A DNA stretch of 64,000 nt, taken from assembly GCA_008933995.1 (NCBI GenBank), contig WARS01000027.1, forward strand, positions 1,328,501 through 1,392,500, given 5' to 3'. Origin of the DNA: Datnioides undecimradiatus (taxonomy: Eukaryota; Chordata; Actinopteri; Lobotiformes; Datnioididae). The translations under genes were made by a program, and so were the position numbers. The notes under the pieces are model-generated. The model saw only the letters and a list, made by a program, of their open reading frames with translations, had not been told where the DNA came from and did no database searches. This document shows positions 46,400-59,215 of this stretch, in pieces (position 1 is the stretch's first letter; every line of letters begins with the position of its first letter).

Positions 46400-46598
46400 C
46401 TAAAAGTTGTCTACCTAACGGAGGATTGGCGGTTTGATCCCTGGCTCCTCCAGCTGCATGACAAAGTGTCCTTGGACCCCGAATTGCTCCCGATAGCTGT
46501 CCCATCACTGTATGAATGTGTGTGTTACTCTAAAAGTGCTTTGAGTGGTCAGTAAAGACTAGAAAACGGTCTTTAAGCACAGTCCATTTACCCTAACT
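46400..46598 (+). repeat. tRNA-derived SINE-like element
   Basis: GGTTTGATCCC at 46431-46441 resembles a tRNA B-box internal promoter. It is followed by CCCCGAATTGCTCCCGATAG, TGTATGAATGTGTGTG, GTGCTTTGAGTGGTC and GTAAAGACTAGAAAACG. I recognise this series from a very common teleost SINE-like repeat. An A box upstream is not evident, so the 5' end appears degraded. No coding role: the plus frame over it is spurious. Confidence 0.65.
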
Positions 46599-46599
46599 G

Positions 46600-47990
46600 G
46601 CCAGGGGGTGTTGCAAAGATGGCTGCCGAGTTATATCTTTGTTTTGGAGACTCGATCTGCAACGACTGATCCAAAAACAAACAGTTTTTCTGAATTTAAT
46701 TGTTATTTTAATCATTTTGAAGCAAAACTGTCTCAACTCTTCCCACCTCAGATGTGACTTCCTGCTATGGATTACTCCATTAATGCATAAAAAATGTGTT
46801 TCATCAGCAGAAAATTAGCAGTTTCTATTATTTTAGTATAAATATAAATGCTCATAACTCCTCATAGAAAGATGCTGCAGAACTTGCCTAAGAATTATCA
46901 CATTTTCAAGTTTTCTTCATTTGTACAGTAATCCACTGATAACCGCCCAGACTTTGGTGGGTTCATTGTCAACAGGAGGTGCTAATCGCTAATTCGGCAA
47001 ACTTTTAATGGCGCTAACTTGTTAACCAGACCACCAGTGCCTGCCTGTAGCTCATCATGCAGCAGCTCATGTGATTTACTATTACTGTCGTCACGCTGGT
47101 TCCTGATCAGGCCTGTTTGTTGGTGTTTCCATCAGACTCAAAGGTAAAAAAAGAATAAAAGTTGGAGGACAAGATGTTTGTGCAGAAACAAGGCGCTTGT
47201 TTCTCGCTCTGTGCTGCTGAATAAACCCTCAGTGTCCTTTTTATATGAAGCTGGACAGAAGTTGTGTTTTTGTCCTTGAAACACAGATTTTGAAGGAAGC
47301 TGAATCTGAGCTGCGCTTTTTGTTAGAGAGGCTTCATGAGCGAGGACGCAACATAAAGTTAATATGTGGAGCAGCTGGGCTCTCACATTAATCCAACCAC
47401 AGCATTTGGTTGGATCTGAAGGGTGTTTTGAATGGAAAATAATAAGAGGATCGCCTTTTTCAAAGCCAATCGAGGGATTTCGGGGTCACATAAACGCGAC
47501 GGGGTCAAGGTGCTGCGGATGTTGCAGGTTTTGAAATGTAAATGTGTGAGTGGTCGACGCCTCTGGTAGGATGTAGATGGAGAGGGGGTGGAAATAGCAT
47601 GTGTGTGACTCCACAGGAGGCAGAAGTGGCATACTAAAGCTGCATCTCATTAATGTAAGTGTGTGTGTGTGTGTGGCTGACAGAGCTGCCAAACAGGAGG
47701 ACGTCAATGCCAGCAGCAGACAAACACACACACACAAGAACGCACTCGCTTCAGGGTTATTTCTCAAGGACGCAGACGTGCACACGCCACTTTGGATCGC
47801 CGTATGCTTGTGGGTGAATCTGTCTCCTATCAGCAGGAGGTTGCACAGACCTCCATGTAACCGAAACAAGCTCCACCCCCCGAGAAAGTGTTTGTTTTTT
47901 CACTTTTAAACTGTTCGAAATCTCCCAGAACAGGATATTTTCTGCTACTGTTTGATGTGTTGAAGGAAAATGTGGACGTTTTGAAACAGT
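46600..47990. other. Gene-free stretch
   Basis: Unique sequence with short TG and CA runs near 47661-47675 and 47723-47736. A 127-codon minus frame at 47486-47869 has no domain. Confidence 0.4.
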
Positions 47991-48059
47991 TTTCCAAGTA
48001 AAACCATAAGTTTAGCGAAAAATAATACTAAAATCATTAAATTATTGGATCTTAATGTC

Positions 48060-48175
48060 CAGATAGTTGAATATTTGTGTCCAGGTCTTCTGTTTTTGTA
48101 TCTGCACGCTAAATATGAAGCTACTGTCAGCAAGTGGTTAGCTTAGCTTAGCATAAATACTGGAATTCAGTGAAC
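48060..48175 (-). repeat. Dispersed GCTAAGCTAAGCTAAC repeat, inverse copy
   Basis: Contains AAATATGAAGCTACTGTCAG and GGTTAGCTTAGCTTAGCATA, the reverse complement of the order seen at 28310-28370. Confidence 0.55.
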
Positions 48176-48560
48176 AAAATCTGCCTGCTAACGTATTAGA
48201 TCTCATTTGTCATAAAATGTCTTAAACGTCATTTAATAGCTTAAAATGACATGTTCTAGCGTGCCACTGTTAGCATTTAGCTCACAGCTAAAACTTCAGC
48301 ATTAGCATAAATAGCTGTTAGCATGGCTGTGACTCCTGTTTTTTTGTGTTTTGACAATATCTAATTAATTATTTATGAAGCAGTAGTTTAACATTTTGGT
48401 AAACTGATTTATTATATGGTGGTTCGTTAGGGTTGCCAGGCAACCAGCGGAGATTTCAGGAAGCTACTCCCGACAAAGACTGGTTTTCGAATGGATTAAA
48501 GAAAAGACGTGTTTATTTGTGATGTTTGAAGGCGCAAGATGTTGGATGCTGTTAGCTTTG
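48176..48560. other. Gene-free stretch between inverse repeat copies
   Basis: TAGC-rich words at 48245-48330 (GTTAGCATTTAGCTCACAGC) and AT-rich sequence; no gene. Together with flanking copies at 48060 and 48570 this may be one composite repeat. Confidence 0.35.
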
Positions 48561-48569
48561 TTAGCAGCA

Positions 48570-48665
48570 GCTATTGGTAGCAGGTAGGCTAGCTGTTTTC
48601 CCCTGTTTCTAGTGTTTATTCTAAGCTAAGCTAACTAGCTATCTCATAGCCTTACTCTGTGACAG
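48570..48665 (+). repeat. Dispersed GCTAAGCTAAGCTAAC repeat, direct copy
   Basis: AGGCTAGCTGTTTTCCCC, then GTGTTTATTCTAAGCTAAGC, then TAACTAGC; it matches 28290-28345 in order. Inverted relative to 48060-48175. Confidence 0.55.
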
Positions 48666-50754
48666 TATCCATCTCTCCCTCCAACTCTCGGCAAGAAACC
48701 AAAATGTCGAACTTCTTCTTTAAAGCGTAAGATACGGATTTCTGTTGGAAAAGCCTTTTAAAGTTTGGATTTCAAGGAGAAATGCAGTTTCAGGAAGCAA
48801 ACTAAATACGTTTATATGACATTTGAATGATGTGCCGTGATTTCTGAAGAGATTAAACTGTTTAAATTTCTCTACCTGCACACAATAATGGCAGCCTTGT
48901 TGTGGGAAATCTAAAAAATATTGGTATCCATCTTCAAAAACCCATATCTTTCCAATCCTGGTTGGATTTATCTTTCCAGACACCAACTCTGATAGATGTC
49001 CAAGCGCCTCATGCATTTCCATCAAATATTTGATGTGCACCCAACTGCTGTTAATGCCAAGCTTTCGCAGCAAACAGATCAGAGCAGCCACGGAGGGAAG
49101 GGTTGTGTCGAGAGAAAGGGATTTTTCAGGGCGAGGCGAAGGCATGACGAAAGTGAAACAGACAGATAAGAGAAGAGGCAGAGGGGGTCGGAGAGACGAG
49201 TCTGTGGCAGTTCAAAAGTGGGATTTTTGATCGATATGTTAGGATTCAAGACTAAAACCGACAGTTTTGGGATTGAAGCTGCAGCTTTTTTCCCTTTTTT
49301 AAAACCGAAACGGCTTTAAATGGCATCGTTTTCATGCCAAAACGTCTCCAAGTTCAATGCTGACACTCTTCACAAAGTGTCAAGAGCTTCATTCTGTTCA
49401 GCCAAAACAGATTCTGTGTCAGCGTGTTTTGCACCGCGCCCGGATGTGAAATCTCAGTTTGCACCTGGAGATAACCGGCTCGTCCGGAGAGTGGAGTGAC
49501 CCGGTCAACGCCAGCTGGTAAACTCACATCAGCTGAACATAAACCAGGTTTTCAGGAGCTCTTTCTTTAATTTTGTGTCATTTTTAAGTTAAAATCTGCA
49601 AATTCTTCTGTCAAACTTCATCATTCACACACAGACTTGCTTCCTACATTTACCCTCAGTGGCAGCTTGTGATGTTTCTGACTGACTGTGCCAATAAAGT
49701 CTATTCAAAACCAGACAAACTGAGTGCCTGAAATTACCTCGCACAGCGGAGAGTGCGTGCGTGTGTGAATAACGGGCAAATTGTTGAACACTTTGGATAA
49801 AATGACTATATAAATGCCACCAGTTCATAGCAGGCTGCAGATTTCTTTCCTCACCTCGTTTCTTCCTTTGTGATTTAGCGTTGAATAACCATTTGACCGA
49901 CAGTTTGCATCTGGTTTAACTTTATCACAGTGGCAGTTTCATCCAAATTGGCCGCGATTTAAAGTTGTTTGATCGTTGTGGTATAAGTTGGTGGTACAAG
50001 GTTAAAAAATGATATTTAACTATTTACTATTTAACTAGTCTATTCCTGAATAATGTGACTTCTTTAAGGAATAAGCCTTCTGAGCTCCTTTGTGGAGTCA
50101 TATTGCTGCAAAATCCAGACAGAAAAGGTCTAAATTACTACATCGTCGGCCATATTGGTGCTAAATCAGCCTGAGAAAACCTTAGTTGACCTCCAACAAA
50201 GAAAGATTTATTATGTTTACAGCAAGCACGCCGTTTGAGGGGTAGTGTCCCTTTAAAAAGGACAGGAAGTGCACCAACGCTGCATTCATTTAAGTTAAAG
50301 CGCCATCTCGTGGCGGCCATGATGGGAACAAAGGAGGAGCAAGAGCGTTGGACGCTACAGTGGGCAAGTGCTGTTCCCTTTTCTAACAGATGGTAAACAT
50401 TGGTTTCCAATCATAGCAGCGTGTTTAGCATTAGCATTAGTGTTTATTGCTGTTGCCATGACGACAGAAGCTACCCTACGTCATTTTTAAGTCAAAACCA
50501 CAACGTTTTTTTCAAAACTGACAAAATTGTTGTCGCCTGAAGCAAAGTGTGTCAACATTTCACCTCTGCAGTTAGCATCGGTTGCTAAAACCACAAATAA
50601 CCCAAACACGCTAGCTGAGCTGAGCTAGCCAGAGTGTTTTTGAGTCGTTAAATATGGTGAAAACTGAAGAGCGCTGACTGTAAAGACTGTTTTCCCCTCT
50701 GAAATCAGAATCAGCCTTAAATCTTAGCTCTATTCCTCGCCGTCTGTTCGCCAT
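48666..50754. other. Gene-free stretch
   Basis: No supported gene. A 141-codon minus frame (48720-49145) has no recognisable domain. A second CTCF-like word with two core mismatches (CGCCATCTCGTGGCGG) is at about 50302. GTTAGC-type relics occur at 50425-50445 and 50570-50630. Confidence 0.4.
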
Positions 50755-50850
50755 CTTGCTTGTTTTTAAAGATGGCCGACATGACGCTACCCCCAGAGTG
50801 CATCTGGATCGCCCCCTGGTGGCCGGCTGCAGTGCAGCTCATATAAACTG
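50755..50850. repeat. Single-unit relative of the 22.4-kb minisatellite
   Basis: TAAAGATGGCCGACATGAC, then CGCCCCCTGGTGGCCGGCTG, then CAGTGCAGCTCAT: the same order as the left flank and one repeat unit at 22360-22440, but not amplified. Confidence 0.7.
50809..50826 (-). promoter_or_regulatory. CTCF-like binding motif
   Basis: On the minus strand the sequence is CCGGCCACCAGGGGGCGA, matching the vertebrate CTCF consensus at every core position. It points left, towards the rightward motif at 7354-7372. Motif evidence only. Confidence 0.55.
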
Positions 50851-50929
50851 GCCCTTTGACAAATGAAGTCAAACATGTTTAGAGCTAGATGACACTATCG
50901 CTGGCTAATCGAATTATATAATTATAATT

Positions 50930-51081
50930 GTGTGTGTGTGTGTGTGTGTGTGTGTTAGAAACAGAAAGGAGTTTCTGTCAGGTGGTGAATGAGAGAGAGA
51001 GAGAGAGAGTGGGGCGAGTTAAAAGTTGTTTTGTTTGTATTCAGCAGACTAGAACAGTGTGTGTGTGTGTGTGTGTGTGTG
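50930..51081. repeat. (TG)n, (GA)n and (TG)n microsatellites
   Basis: TG at 50930-50955, GA at about 50991-51009 and TG at 51057-51081. Confidence 0.92.
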
Positions 51082-51238
51082 CGCCCAGTGATTTGTAGGT
51101 GTAAAGGCTTTTGCTCTGTCACTTCCATTAAACATGCTGTCCTCATTTTTGTTCTCTCCTCACCTCTCCGCCTCACTCCCCTGTCTCCCCCTCTCTCCCC
51201 ATCTCTCGCTTGGTTGCTGTTGGTTTCGGACTGTAGAG

Positions 51239-51277
<39 letters not shown>

Positions 51278-51420
51278 AACACACACCTAACTCAGACAGA
51301 GCGATCCACTACACTGGTCAGGAAATTGGACCCTCAACAGTCTCTATATTGGAAATGAAATTCCTTTGAAAGGCCCAGACACCACACACACAGACACACA
51401 CACACACAGACACACACACA

Positions 51421-51459
<39 letters not shown>

Positions 51460-51479
51460 ACACACAGACACACAGACAC
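51239..51479. repeat. Two long (CA)n microsatellites
   Basis: CA runs with AAAC breaks at 51239-51287 and with CAGA/CTCA breaks at 51383-51479. Both are complementary to the TG runs at 50930 and 51057. Confidence 0.93.
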
Positions 51480-51591
51480 GCTGAGTTTTGAAGACAGGAG
51501 TCTGTTGCTGCTCGCTGGTTTTAACTATAGAGTCTTATCTACAGAAACACTATCAGTAGTTTAAAGATAGAGCTGGTGCAGCTGAGTCACG

Positions 51592-51609
51592 TCTCTCTCT
51601 CTCTCTCTT
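51592..51609. repeat. (CT)n microsatellite
   Basis: CT run of about 18 bp; a complementary GA-rich run follows near 51707-51724. Confidence 0.85.
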
Positions 51610-51624
51610 TGTCTCTCTGACAGT

Positions 51625-53280
51625 CGCTGTCTCTCGCCCATGTGTGCTGCTGACAGATAAGGCGTTGATGTTAATTACAAGACATGTAGCCTGTCAGACA
51701 GACGGCGAGAGAGAGCGGGAGAGGAAGACGGAGACTGATTCCGGGTTCTCAACAATCGACAGCGGCGCAGATGAGTTTGTTTGTCGGTGCTGTGTGGCGT
51801 CCGTTACGATGACACCGGCCAACGTTGGCGCCATGATCCGGGAACATGACATCATAGCTAACCTTTGATAACATGAACCATGTTTGAAGAGGTAAAACAC
51901 CTAAAGTGTTTGAACGCAGACCGTATGATTCGTTGAAACACAAATAATCTGACTTTCAACCTCTTAGAAACCCAGAATCCTACATTTCCCATAATGCAAC
52001 CCAATAACTCCTTTAAGAGAACGGCCATTATTTGCAAGATAGCAATGGTCATTTTAAACATTTCTGGCTCAGATTATTCAGATAATCTGAGTTTATTCAC
52101 ATTATTTTGTATAAATCAACCAAAATTCAATCAACCAGCACTTAAAGATTTAAGTTGCTCTAAAATTATCTTTTATTATCAATAAATACTGACAGAGCAG
52201 AGACGGATGCTGGATTTATCCCCCTCACCGGTATCATCTGATGTATTTCATATATCAGATCCGCTTGTGTTTGAATATAAATGCATATTTGAACAGCATG
52301 GCTCTAATTGAGGACGTGGACCTGCTTTGTGCTAATTACTGAGCACATGGCATAAATCAGGTTAAGTGACATTCAGTGATTTGCAGGGAAATTAAATATT
52401 AAATGTCCAGACTTCCTAAATATGGACCTCCCAGCAGGTCTGCACTCAACATGCAGTCGACTGTGTGAAACCTCGACACGCAGACCTGCGCGTTACCGAT
52501 GCGCTGCTGCAGAGAAGCTGCAGAGGAACGTGGGCAAACGCTGATTTTCAGCAAAACAAAGCGTCTAAAGTTCAATTTTTGGTTTCGCACTTATCGGCTT
52601 TGCCAACAACACTCACATCTGCACCGAATCCCGTTTGAAAAGTTGTCAGTTTAAGATTTGGGAGTTGATGTTTGTTTGTGTGTCAGTCACCTCTCAACCT
52701 GAGGTACGATTCCCACAAGCCAGCCCCCCCTTTGGTTTCCCTGTGTACTGGCATTACAAAGACGCAGTGTGTGTCTCTCTGTCTGTCAGGCTGACAGTCT
52801 GAACAGTGATGAGAAGCCCTCCTGAGGAGGTTTACGTGCGCGCTCGTGCATGCACATGCACAGATGTGTTTACATGTGTGCGTGCTGACATTCTCTTTGT
52901 GTTTCATGTCGGCAAGTTTTCATCTGACGTGTTAAACTGGGGCCTGCAGGAAGCGCTCGGCTCAGATTTCAGCTTTAACAAATGATCTAAATCTACTAGT
53001 TTTAAGTCTGAAACGGCTTTTTTCCACCTGCTGTTCTAATAAAAAGCAGGGATCGCAGAACAAATATGATATAAACACTTGCTGCGGGTTTTAAATGAGT
53101 TATTAGTTATGTTCAATTAGAAACAGGCTGATACTTTTCATTATTTCTGCTGCTAAATCGCTTTTTTAAATTCATTCCCAGGTGATATTAAAATAGAAAA
53201 AGCTTCGGTTCAGCGCCTCGAAAACTGTAATTTCCTCCGTTGCAAATTTCCCAATTTATCCTCTCAGCTGTTCGCAGCCC
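51625..53280. other. Gene-free stretch
   Basis: Unique sequence with no supported gene, RNA or repeat; frames of 60-75 codons only. Confidence 0.4.
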
Positions 53281-53292
53281 TGAACTGGAATC

Positions 53293-53400
53293 CCCATTAA
53301 CCTTGAGGCTGAGTCATTTTGCCAAATTCCCATTAACCTCCCAGGATGAGTTGTTTGGTGAATTCCCATTAACCTCCAGCGTTAGTCGTTTATCAGACAA
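53293..53400. repeat. 36-bp tandem triplication
   Basis: CCCATTAACCT occurs at 53293, 53329 and 53365, an exact 36-bp period, with the intervening parts diverged (GAGTCATTTTGCC, GAGTTGTTTGGTG, TAGTCGTTTATCA). Units are related but not identical, so the triplication is old. The 12-residue repeat in the plus frame at 53240-53491 is a by-product. Confidence 0.75.
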
Positions 53401-56400
53401 CAAAGATGTGTTCGCGGGAGGGTTCAGAACTTATTTCTGCCTCATTTGGAGATATATATTTATGTTTTTCCCTCCTCTTCTTACGGGATGATTGCTAAAA
53501 TTGGGGTCTCGTGGAGTCACTGAGCTAAACGGGCCGGTGTGCGTGCTTTAAGGATTCGCAGTAGGTGGGAAGTAAAAGGCAGATCTTCAGTCAAAGGGGC
53601 TGAGAAGGTGCGTTGGTTTCCTGTAGGTGCTCCGGTGTCTGACGACATGCAGGCGACTAATCAGCTCATGCTGTGGGAAACGCTTTGGTGTAAAGTAGCA
53701 TTAAAAGCAGGTGCAGGTAACTTTTCGGTGATTGTTGCTGCGACTCTTTGGTGTTTTGAGGTTTCGTGTTTGGTGTCAAGACACTAAAGCTTTAGCATTT
53801 GATCATTAATTCCTGTCGATTGCCATCTTCCAAGAACGAAGGCAGGAAACTGGATCCTTGTAGTTGTTAAAAGACATGATCCCCACGAAGACGTGTCCGC
53901 TGTCATCACGCTGTCATCACATCTTCTCCATTTGTCGTCGTTTTGGGAAATGAAAGCCGGCAGCGAAAGGTCTTTCACCGAGCACACGCTGTTCTGAGAC
54001 GACTTGCAGCCTGTGATCTCTAGAACCCGTGAGAACGGGATCTTAAGTGGGTTTGAAGCGTCTTGACAGTGATTGATACCAGCAGGGAGCTCTGAATGCA
54101 GACCACAGCGCCGGTCCTTATCACTGACACATCCGGCTCCAAAAACAAGATGTCAGCTGTTTGGTGGTGGGGAGAAAGACGTGCTCTGACTGCTAGCGGG
54201 AAGCCGGCGAGGCACGAGAAGTTGTGTTGACTGTTTTTCTTCTCACAAAACAGTGACGAGCTCTGTAAAAGTTGGGTAAATCAGTGTCGGCGTTGAATCC
54301 AGATGCTTAAGAAAAGGAGCTGCAGGCATGAGATTAAAACGCGGACACCTCCAGTCACGGATGATTCATCGAATTAGTCCCAAAGCTGCAGAGCAGTCGG
54401 CAGTAAACTGCGGGGAGATGGATGAATAGTTAGCATAATTGTTGTAACGGGTCTTTTGCTGCTGCGGTGCATCTGTCTGGGCAATGTCGCCGTGCTCTTT
54501 TTCTGGTCTAATTGTTTTCAAACTGCAGAGTTAGAGGTCTGCAAAGGGCAGCGGTTCGATGGAGAGCAACACCGGCCGGCTAAATTACATGACTCATTCT
54601 CTTGTTAGCTTGAACAAAGTGGATTCCACCTTCTTCTCGGCTGATATTGTCGCTCCCGGGTGATGTTTTCCACAAAGGAAGCGATTAATTAACTGAGAAT
54701 AAACAAACAGCTGTGTGTGAGAACTGAAAGAGGGCTGTGTAAACATGAAAAAGACGGGATTTCTGGGTTATAAACTTCAAATTTCACATGTTAAGGACAC
54801 AAAGAAGCTTTTATCCTTTTAGGAAACTATGCAACATTTAGCTTTTAGCATTATGAGATGACTTAAAGTGCGCAGTAAAACCTCTGAGTAAGAGAAAAGA
54901 AATATTAAAACGTGAATGGAACAATCCAGCCCGGATTCAGTAATGTTTAAGAGTCTTAAATCGTGGCCGTCATACTGATTCTCTAATTTTGGGGTTATAT
55001 TACGCCCTGGATGTCAGATGAATCCGGTGAACCATTGTTGAAGTTCAAATCCCAGTTCACATCAGCTCTGCAGAACATATTCTTGACTTAATTTCAGACT
55101 TTTTAAAATGCAAATCGTCCTCTTTCTCCCGCCGCGTGCCTGCTAGATCAGAAACCTGACATGTGATGTGTTTAGGGTCCATCAACTGTCTTTTGCTTAG
55201 TAACAAGTAGATGTGTATCGTCATCTCTGAGAAGAAAGACTTTGTTGTCTTGTCTTGTTTAGTGAGTGCATAAAGTCTTTAAACATCAGTAATCAACACT
55301 TTTACACTAACCACAGATCTGAGTTTTAATGTAGGAGGTGGTGCTCATAGTGACAAACCTGCAGGGAGTGTTTTGCCGTCTTTCGGCTTGTTGTTTTGGT
55401 TTTGCAACCTTTAATTTATATTTTTCAGCTAAAGACTTTTTGTATTCAACAAATTAGCGTAATTAACTTGGGTCCTTACTCTACTTGCTCAGCAGCAAAT
55501 GGTGAAAAGCCAAATTTAGCAAACAGCTGGTGAAGCAGCTCAAGAGTTGCATAGTTGTCCTATGAGTTGATGAAGACCATTAGGCGCTTTGAGGGAGGAC
55601 TTTATGGGGATACACCATCCCCCTTAGCAAAATGCGTCCCCCTTGTTAGCTTGTCAACCCTTGACATCCCCCCTGAAGGTCACTAATACATGGATCCTGG
55701 TCCAGGTCTGGACCTGGAGCTATAAGTACAGAGGATTTTTACATCTTACTGGAGCTTTTCACCAGAAAACCAGTTGTGTTTGCTGTGAATCTTTGGACAT
55801 TACAGGAATCAGCCCCTCAGTCTGAAGAACAGCAGACCGCCTGCTGGTGGAGACCAAAACAGACATAAAACTGCAGCCAGTATTGGATTTCAGGTGACCA
55901 GACCAGAGTCTGAATGAATGCTGATGTTGCTTTGAGTCAGCTGGATGTATAAATAAGCATTTATTTGCAACATATAGTGATGCAAGTCATGAATGTGTTC
56001 ATTACTGATTAATATGCCAGTTATTTGATTCATGGTTTGGTTTTAATTAGTGAAAAGTGGCCATTACAGAATTCAAGTTGGCGCCGAAGATATTCAGTTG
56101 TCGGCCATGTTAGGTCAATGAAGAAATATGCTCAAAAATATGCTGGAATCAAAAAGATAAGTCTTGTTTTTCAATTTTTTTGTTTTTGTTGGAGGAAATG
56201 ATGAATTAGCAAACCTGAAGAAGCAGAATCCGAAATGCTTTTCATACAGAAATGAAAAATAACCCAAAGAGATCTGGTGTGCAGTGAATGTTTTCATATA
56301 TTTAGAGGTAAATACCCTCTTTGCACAGAAATCTAATAAGTTAATTGATTTGATAGATCACCAGCAGTGCTTTTGCTTTGTTTTCACTAATATCTTGGAT

Positions 56401-58319
56401 ATATTCGTCCCGTAGCTCCTATAGCACACTCACTACACGCTGCCAGCCGGAAACCAACTCAGATGTGCACAGTCAAGCTCTTCTGTGACTAAAGGTGCCA
56501 AATAATTTATGACTTTTGGGAGTTTCTCTGAAGTCCAGTGGGTTTTTGTTCCAAAACGGAGCACAACTCGAAATGGGAGCGTTGAAAGCCAAAAATCTTA
56601 TCACAGAGACCGAGTAATGGTGGAGCCACTGGTATTGATCAACCTCTGCAGATATATTGTGGTCATTTTTCTGCTATGAAGGCCAGCAGAAATCTTTGTT
56701 ATTGCCCCCTTTATAATACAGATGACAGGCATTAATGAAATATGATGTGTCCCTGTCTCCCTGTCTGTAAACTGCTCAGTCGTAAAATTAACATTTCATA
56801 CGAGGCAGAGCTCGACTTGAGCAAAAACCGCCTCAGTGTTTCTGACTCCCCCCACACCAGGAGAAAGGGATCAAGGCAAACTAAACTTTGAGACCACTTG
56901 TATGCTTTTTAAAACTTATTTTAGTCTTTGTGAATCCAGCTTGAGTAAAAAGGCAAGCAGGTTCAACGCAGTCTGTTGTGTTATAACAGGAGGACGTTTT
57001 CCTAAATATCCTCTGTGGTCGTCGATGTTTGGGCGACTGAACCTTTAAAGAATGGAAAGAGAAATGGAGGGAACGTAGACCTTGGTGAAACGAAGATGTT
57101 AATCCAAAGATTTCATTAATTCCATCTCGTCTTCAGCCTTTAAACAAGTGGAGTTTCATTTAAAGTGTATAATGTGATGTGCTAGCATATTTAAAGTTGG
57201 ATTCCAGTGGCTCTTTGTAGCACTTGAGTATCGATCTAACTCAGCCTGAAACCATTTGGTTGATTGATGGATCGACAACAGCTATTTCGAATAGAGGTCT
57301 GGTCACTCGCTTCTCTCGCTTTTGGAGACAGTAATTCTCCATTTTCTGATACTGTCTAGACAAAGAAAGTAATTGAAAATGCTAATGAGAATAATAATAT
57401 TAAAAGTTTCACTATACATCAGAGTACTGGTCCTTCTTAGATCCCCAAGTTATATTAAAGTTTCTCTTTGCCAATGGGATACATTTGGGTTCATTGCAAG
57501 GTGGAATACAGAGATCCAACACTGTCCTACACTGACTAACCCTCCGTAAGCCACATCAGTCTCCATTTACTTTCATTTTACAGCCAACAAAAGTACATTT
57601 TTAAATCTCAGAGTGTCTCATTTAAGTGTTCACGTGGTCATGCGATGACCAAGGTGTAGAGGAGAGACTCTGCCTCTGACCAAGAAGGTCTTCTGTGGTC
57701 TGTTCCTGAGTTGTGGCATTTAATGTTTAGGATTTGTGTGTTTTAGTAACCTCACGGCTAATATTAGGTTATTTTAATTTTAATCTGGTCCAACCGGGAT
57801 GTATCAGACATGAGCACTGACTCAGAAGATAGGATCTCAAGACGGCCGTCAAGACCCTTGAAGACGAGATTGAAAACTCATGGACAGGTTGCACACAAAA
57901 GAGAGATTTGCAGATATTGGTATTTATTCAGCTTTCCCCTCTGTTCCAGTGCCAGACTGCATAATGAGCAGCTTTCCTTATGCTCCTGATAGATCAAGAT
58001 TGATTATTTGATATTTTAAAAAAAAAAAAAACTGGTTTAAAAAGCGAAGCTCCGGGGAGGCGGATTGACAGCCCAAGAGACGGATTAAATATCTGGGATG
58101 CTCTCGGTTTGAGTCTTTCCAGCAGCCTAATGAGTTTCTGAATGGCCGCGGGAAAGACGAGGTCGTAGAGATGGAGAGGATTTAATAAGACCACCAACAG
58201 AGAAACAGGAAGAGATGAAGAGCGGGCGGATGGAACTTTGTTTCACCTTCTGAACCTCATTATGGAAATGGGCAACATTTCTGATTGCTTTGCTGCATAT
58301 GTATTCGCCCCTCCATACA
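53401..58319. other. Long gene-free stretch
   Basis: Nearly 5 kb of mostly unique, moderately AT-rich sequence with no microsatellites of note and no recognised gene. Unusual for this window in having almost no simple repeats between 53.5 and 58.0 kb, which could reflect functional constraint or chance. A poly-A run is at about 58018-58031. All reading frames are short (60-82 codons) and lack domains. Confidence 0.4.
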
Positions 58320-58372
58320 GGTGTGTGTGTGTGTGTGTGTGTGTATAAATGTGTGTGTGTGTGTGTGTGTGT
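58320..58372. repeat. (TG)n microsatellite
   Basis: Two TG runs separated by a short ATAAA break, about 53 bp in total. Confidence 0.94.
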
Positions 58373-58794
58373 TTCCGGCTGATGACTGAGCCTGGAGAGA
58401 GATTCAGTCTCCCACAATGTGCTGAACCAGACCTGAAACTGTAGTTTTGTGGTTCTCTGATGTGCACTTCATGCCATGATTTTACCGTTTCATGAAAACG
58501 AATGAGGCTTCCACAGACGCAAAGAGCGTAACGGCACCTTTTTGCCTTTAACGAGTCTCATTTGGCTTTTTAAAATCTTTATCTCCTGTGCTTAAGTACA
58601 GTTCTGAGTGCAGGCGGTACCCGGTGTTAATTTGAGTGGAGGTGTTTTGGTGCAGTGTGACTTCCATTCAGATAAAATGAAATTAAACTGGTTGGATCGG
58701 CTGATTTGGCTTGCCGGCAGCTCCCGGGATGGCGATGGCGTTTGGCTGATTGGTTAATTGGGCCACGAACAAACAATAAACAACAGCAAACGTG

Positions 58795-59215
58795 TGTAAT
58801 AAAACTTAATTTATCTAAAATCAAATCAAAATGGGTGAATTGTGTTGTTTTAACCATGTTAGCAGCTCTTTGGTCGATCGGTTGAGTGGTCCATCACTTT
58901 GGTCCAGACAACAACAACTATATAAAGACATTCATGGTCCTCAGAGGATGAATTTGATGAATTTTACTGTGGGTCAGGTTTAATTACCTGCAGCGGCCTT
59001 CGCTTCAGCCTCATCTGCACTTTAGCAAATGTTGGTAGAAATGATGCCTCTTCTGTTTCAGCATTTTGAGAAATGAAAACTAGATTTCCTCCAGAAAGCT
59101 TTTAATTAACAAACAGCAAACTTTACTGTTTCCTGACTAGAATTTAGTCTAAAACTGGGGAAATGTTGGTGAAACATGACTTTATGTCAGCTAAAATTAA
59201 ATAAAAATGTATATT
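58795..59215. repeat. Dispersed TTCATGGTCC repeat, copy 1
   Basis: Order of landmarks: TGGGTGAATTGTGTTGTTTT and ACCATGTTAGCAGCTCT, then GGTCCAGACAACAACAACTA, TTCATGGTCC (58931), then GAATTTAGTCTAAAACTGGG, AATGTTGGTGAAACATGACT and CAGCTAAAATTAAATAAAAA. The same landmarks recur in copies 2 and 3. TTCATGGTCC with a following GAGGATGAAT is a recurrent percomorph repeat phrase. Confidence 0.55.

Noticed and set aside
48720..49145. 141-codon minus-strand open frame
   Set aside because: Several frames of this length are expected by chance; no domain, splice signals or promoter.
55835..55852. CCGCCTGCTGGTGG as another CTCF-like site
   Set aside because: Two mismatches in the core compared with the consensus; weaker than the two reported sites.
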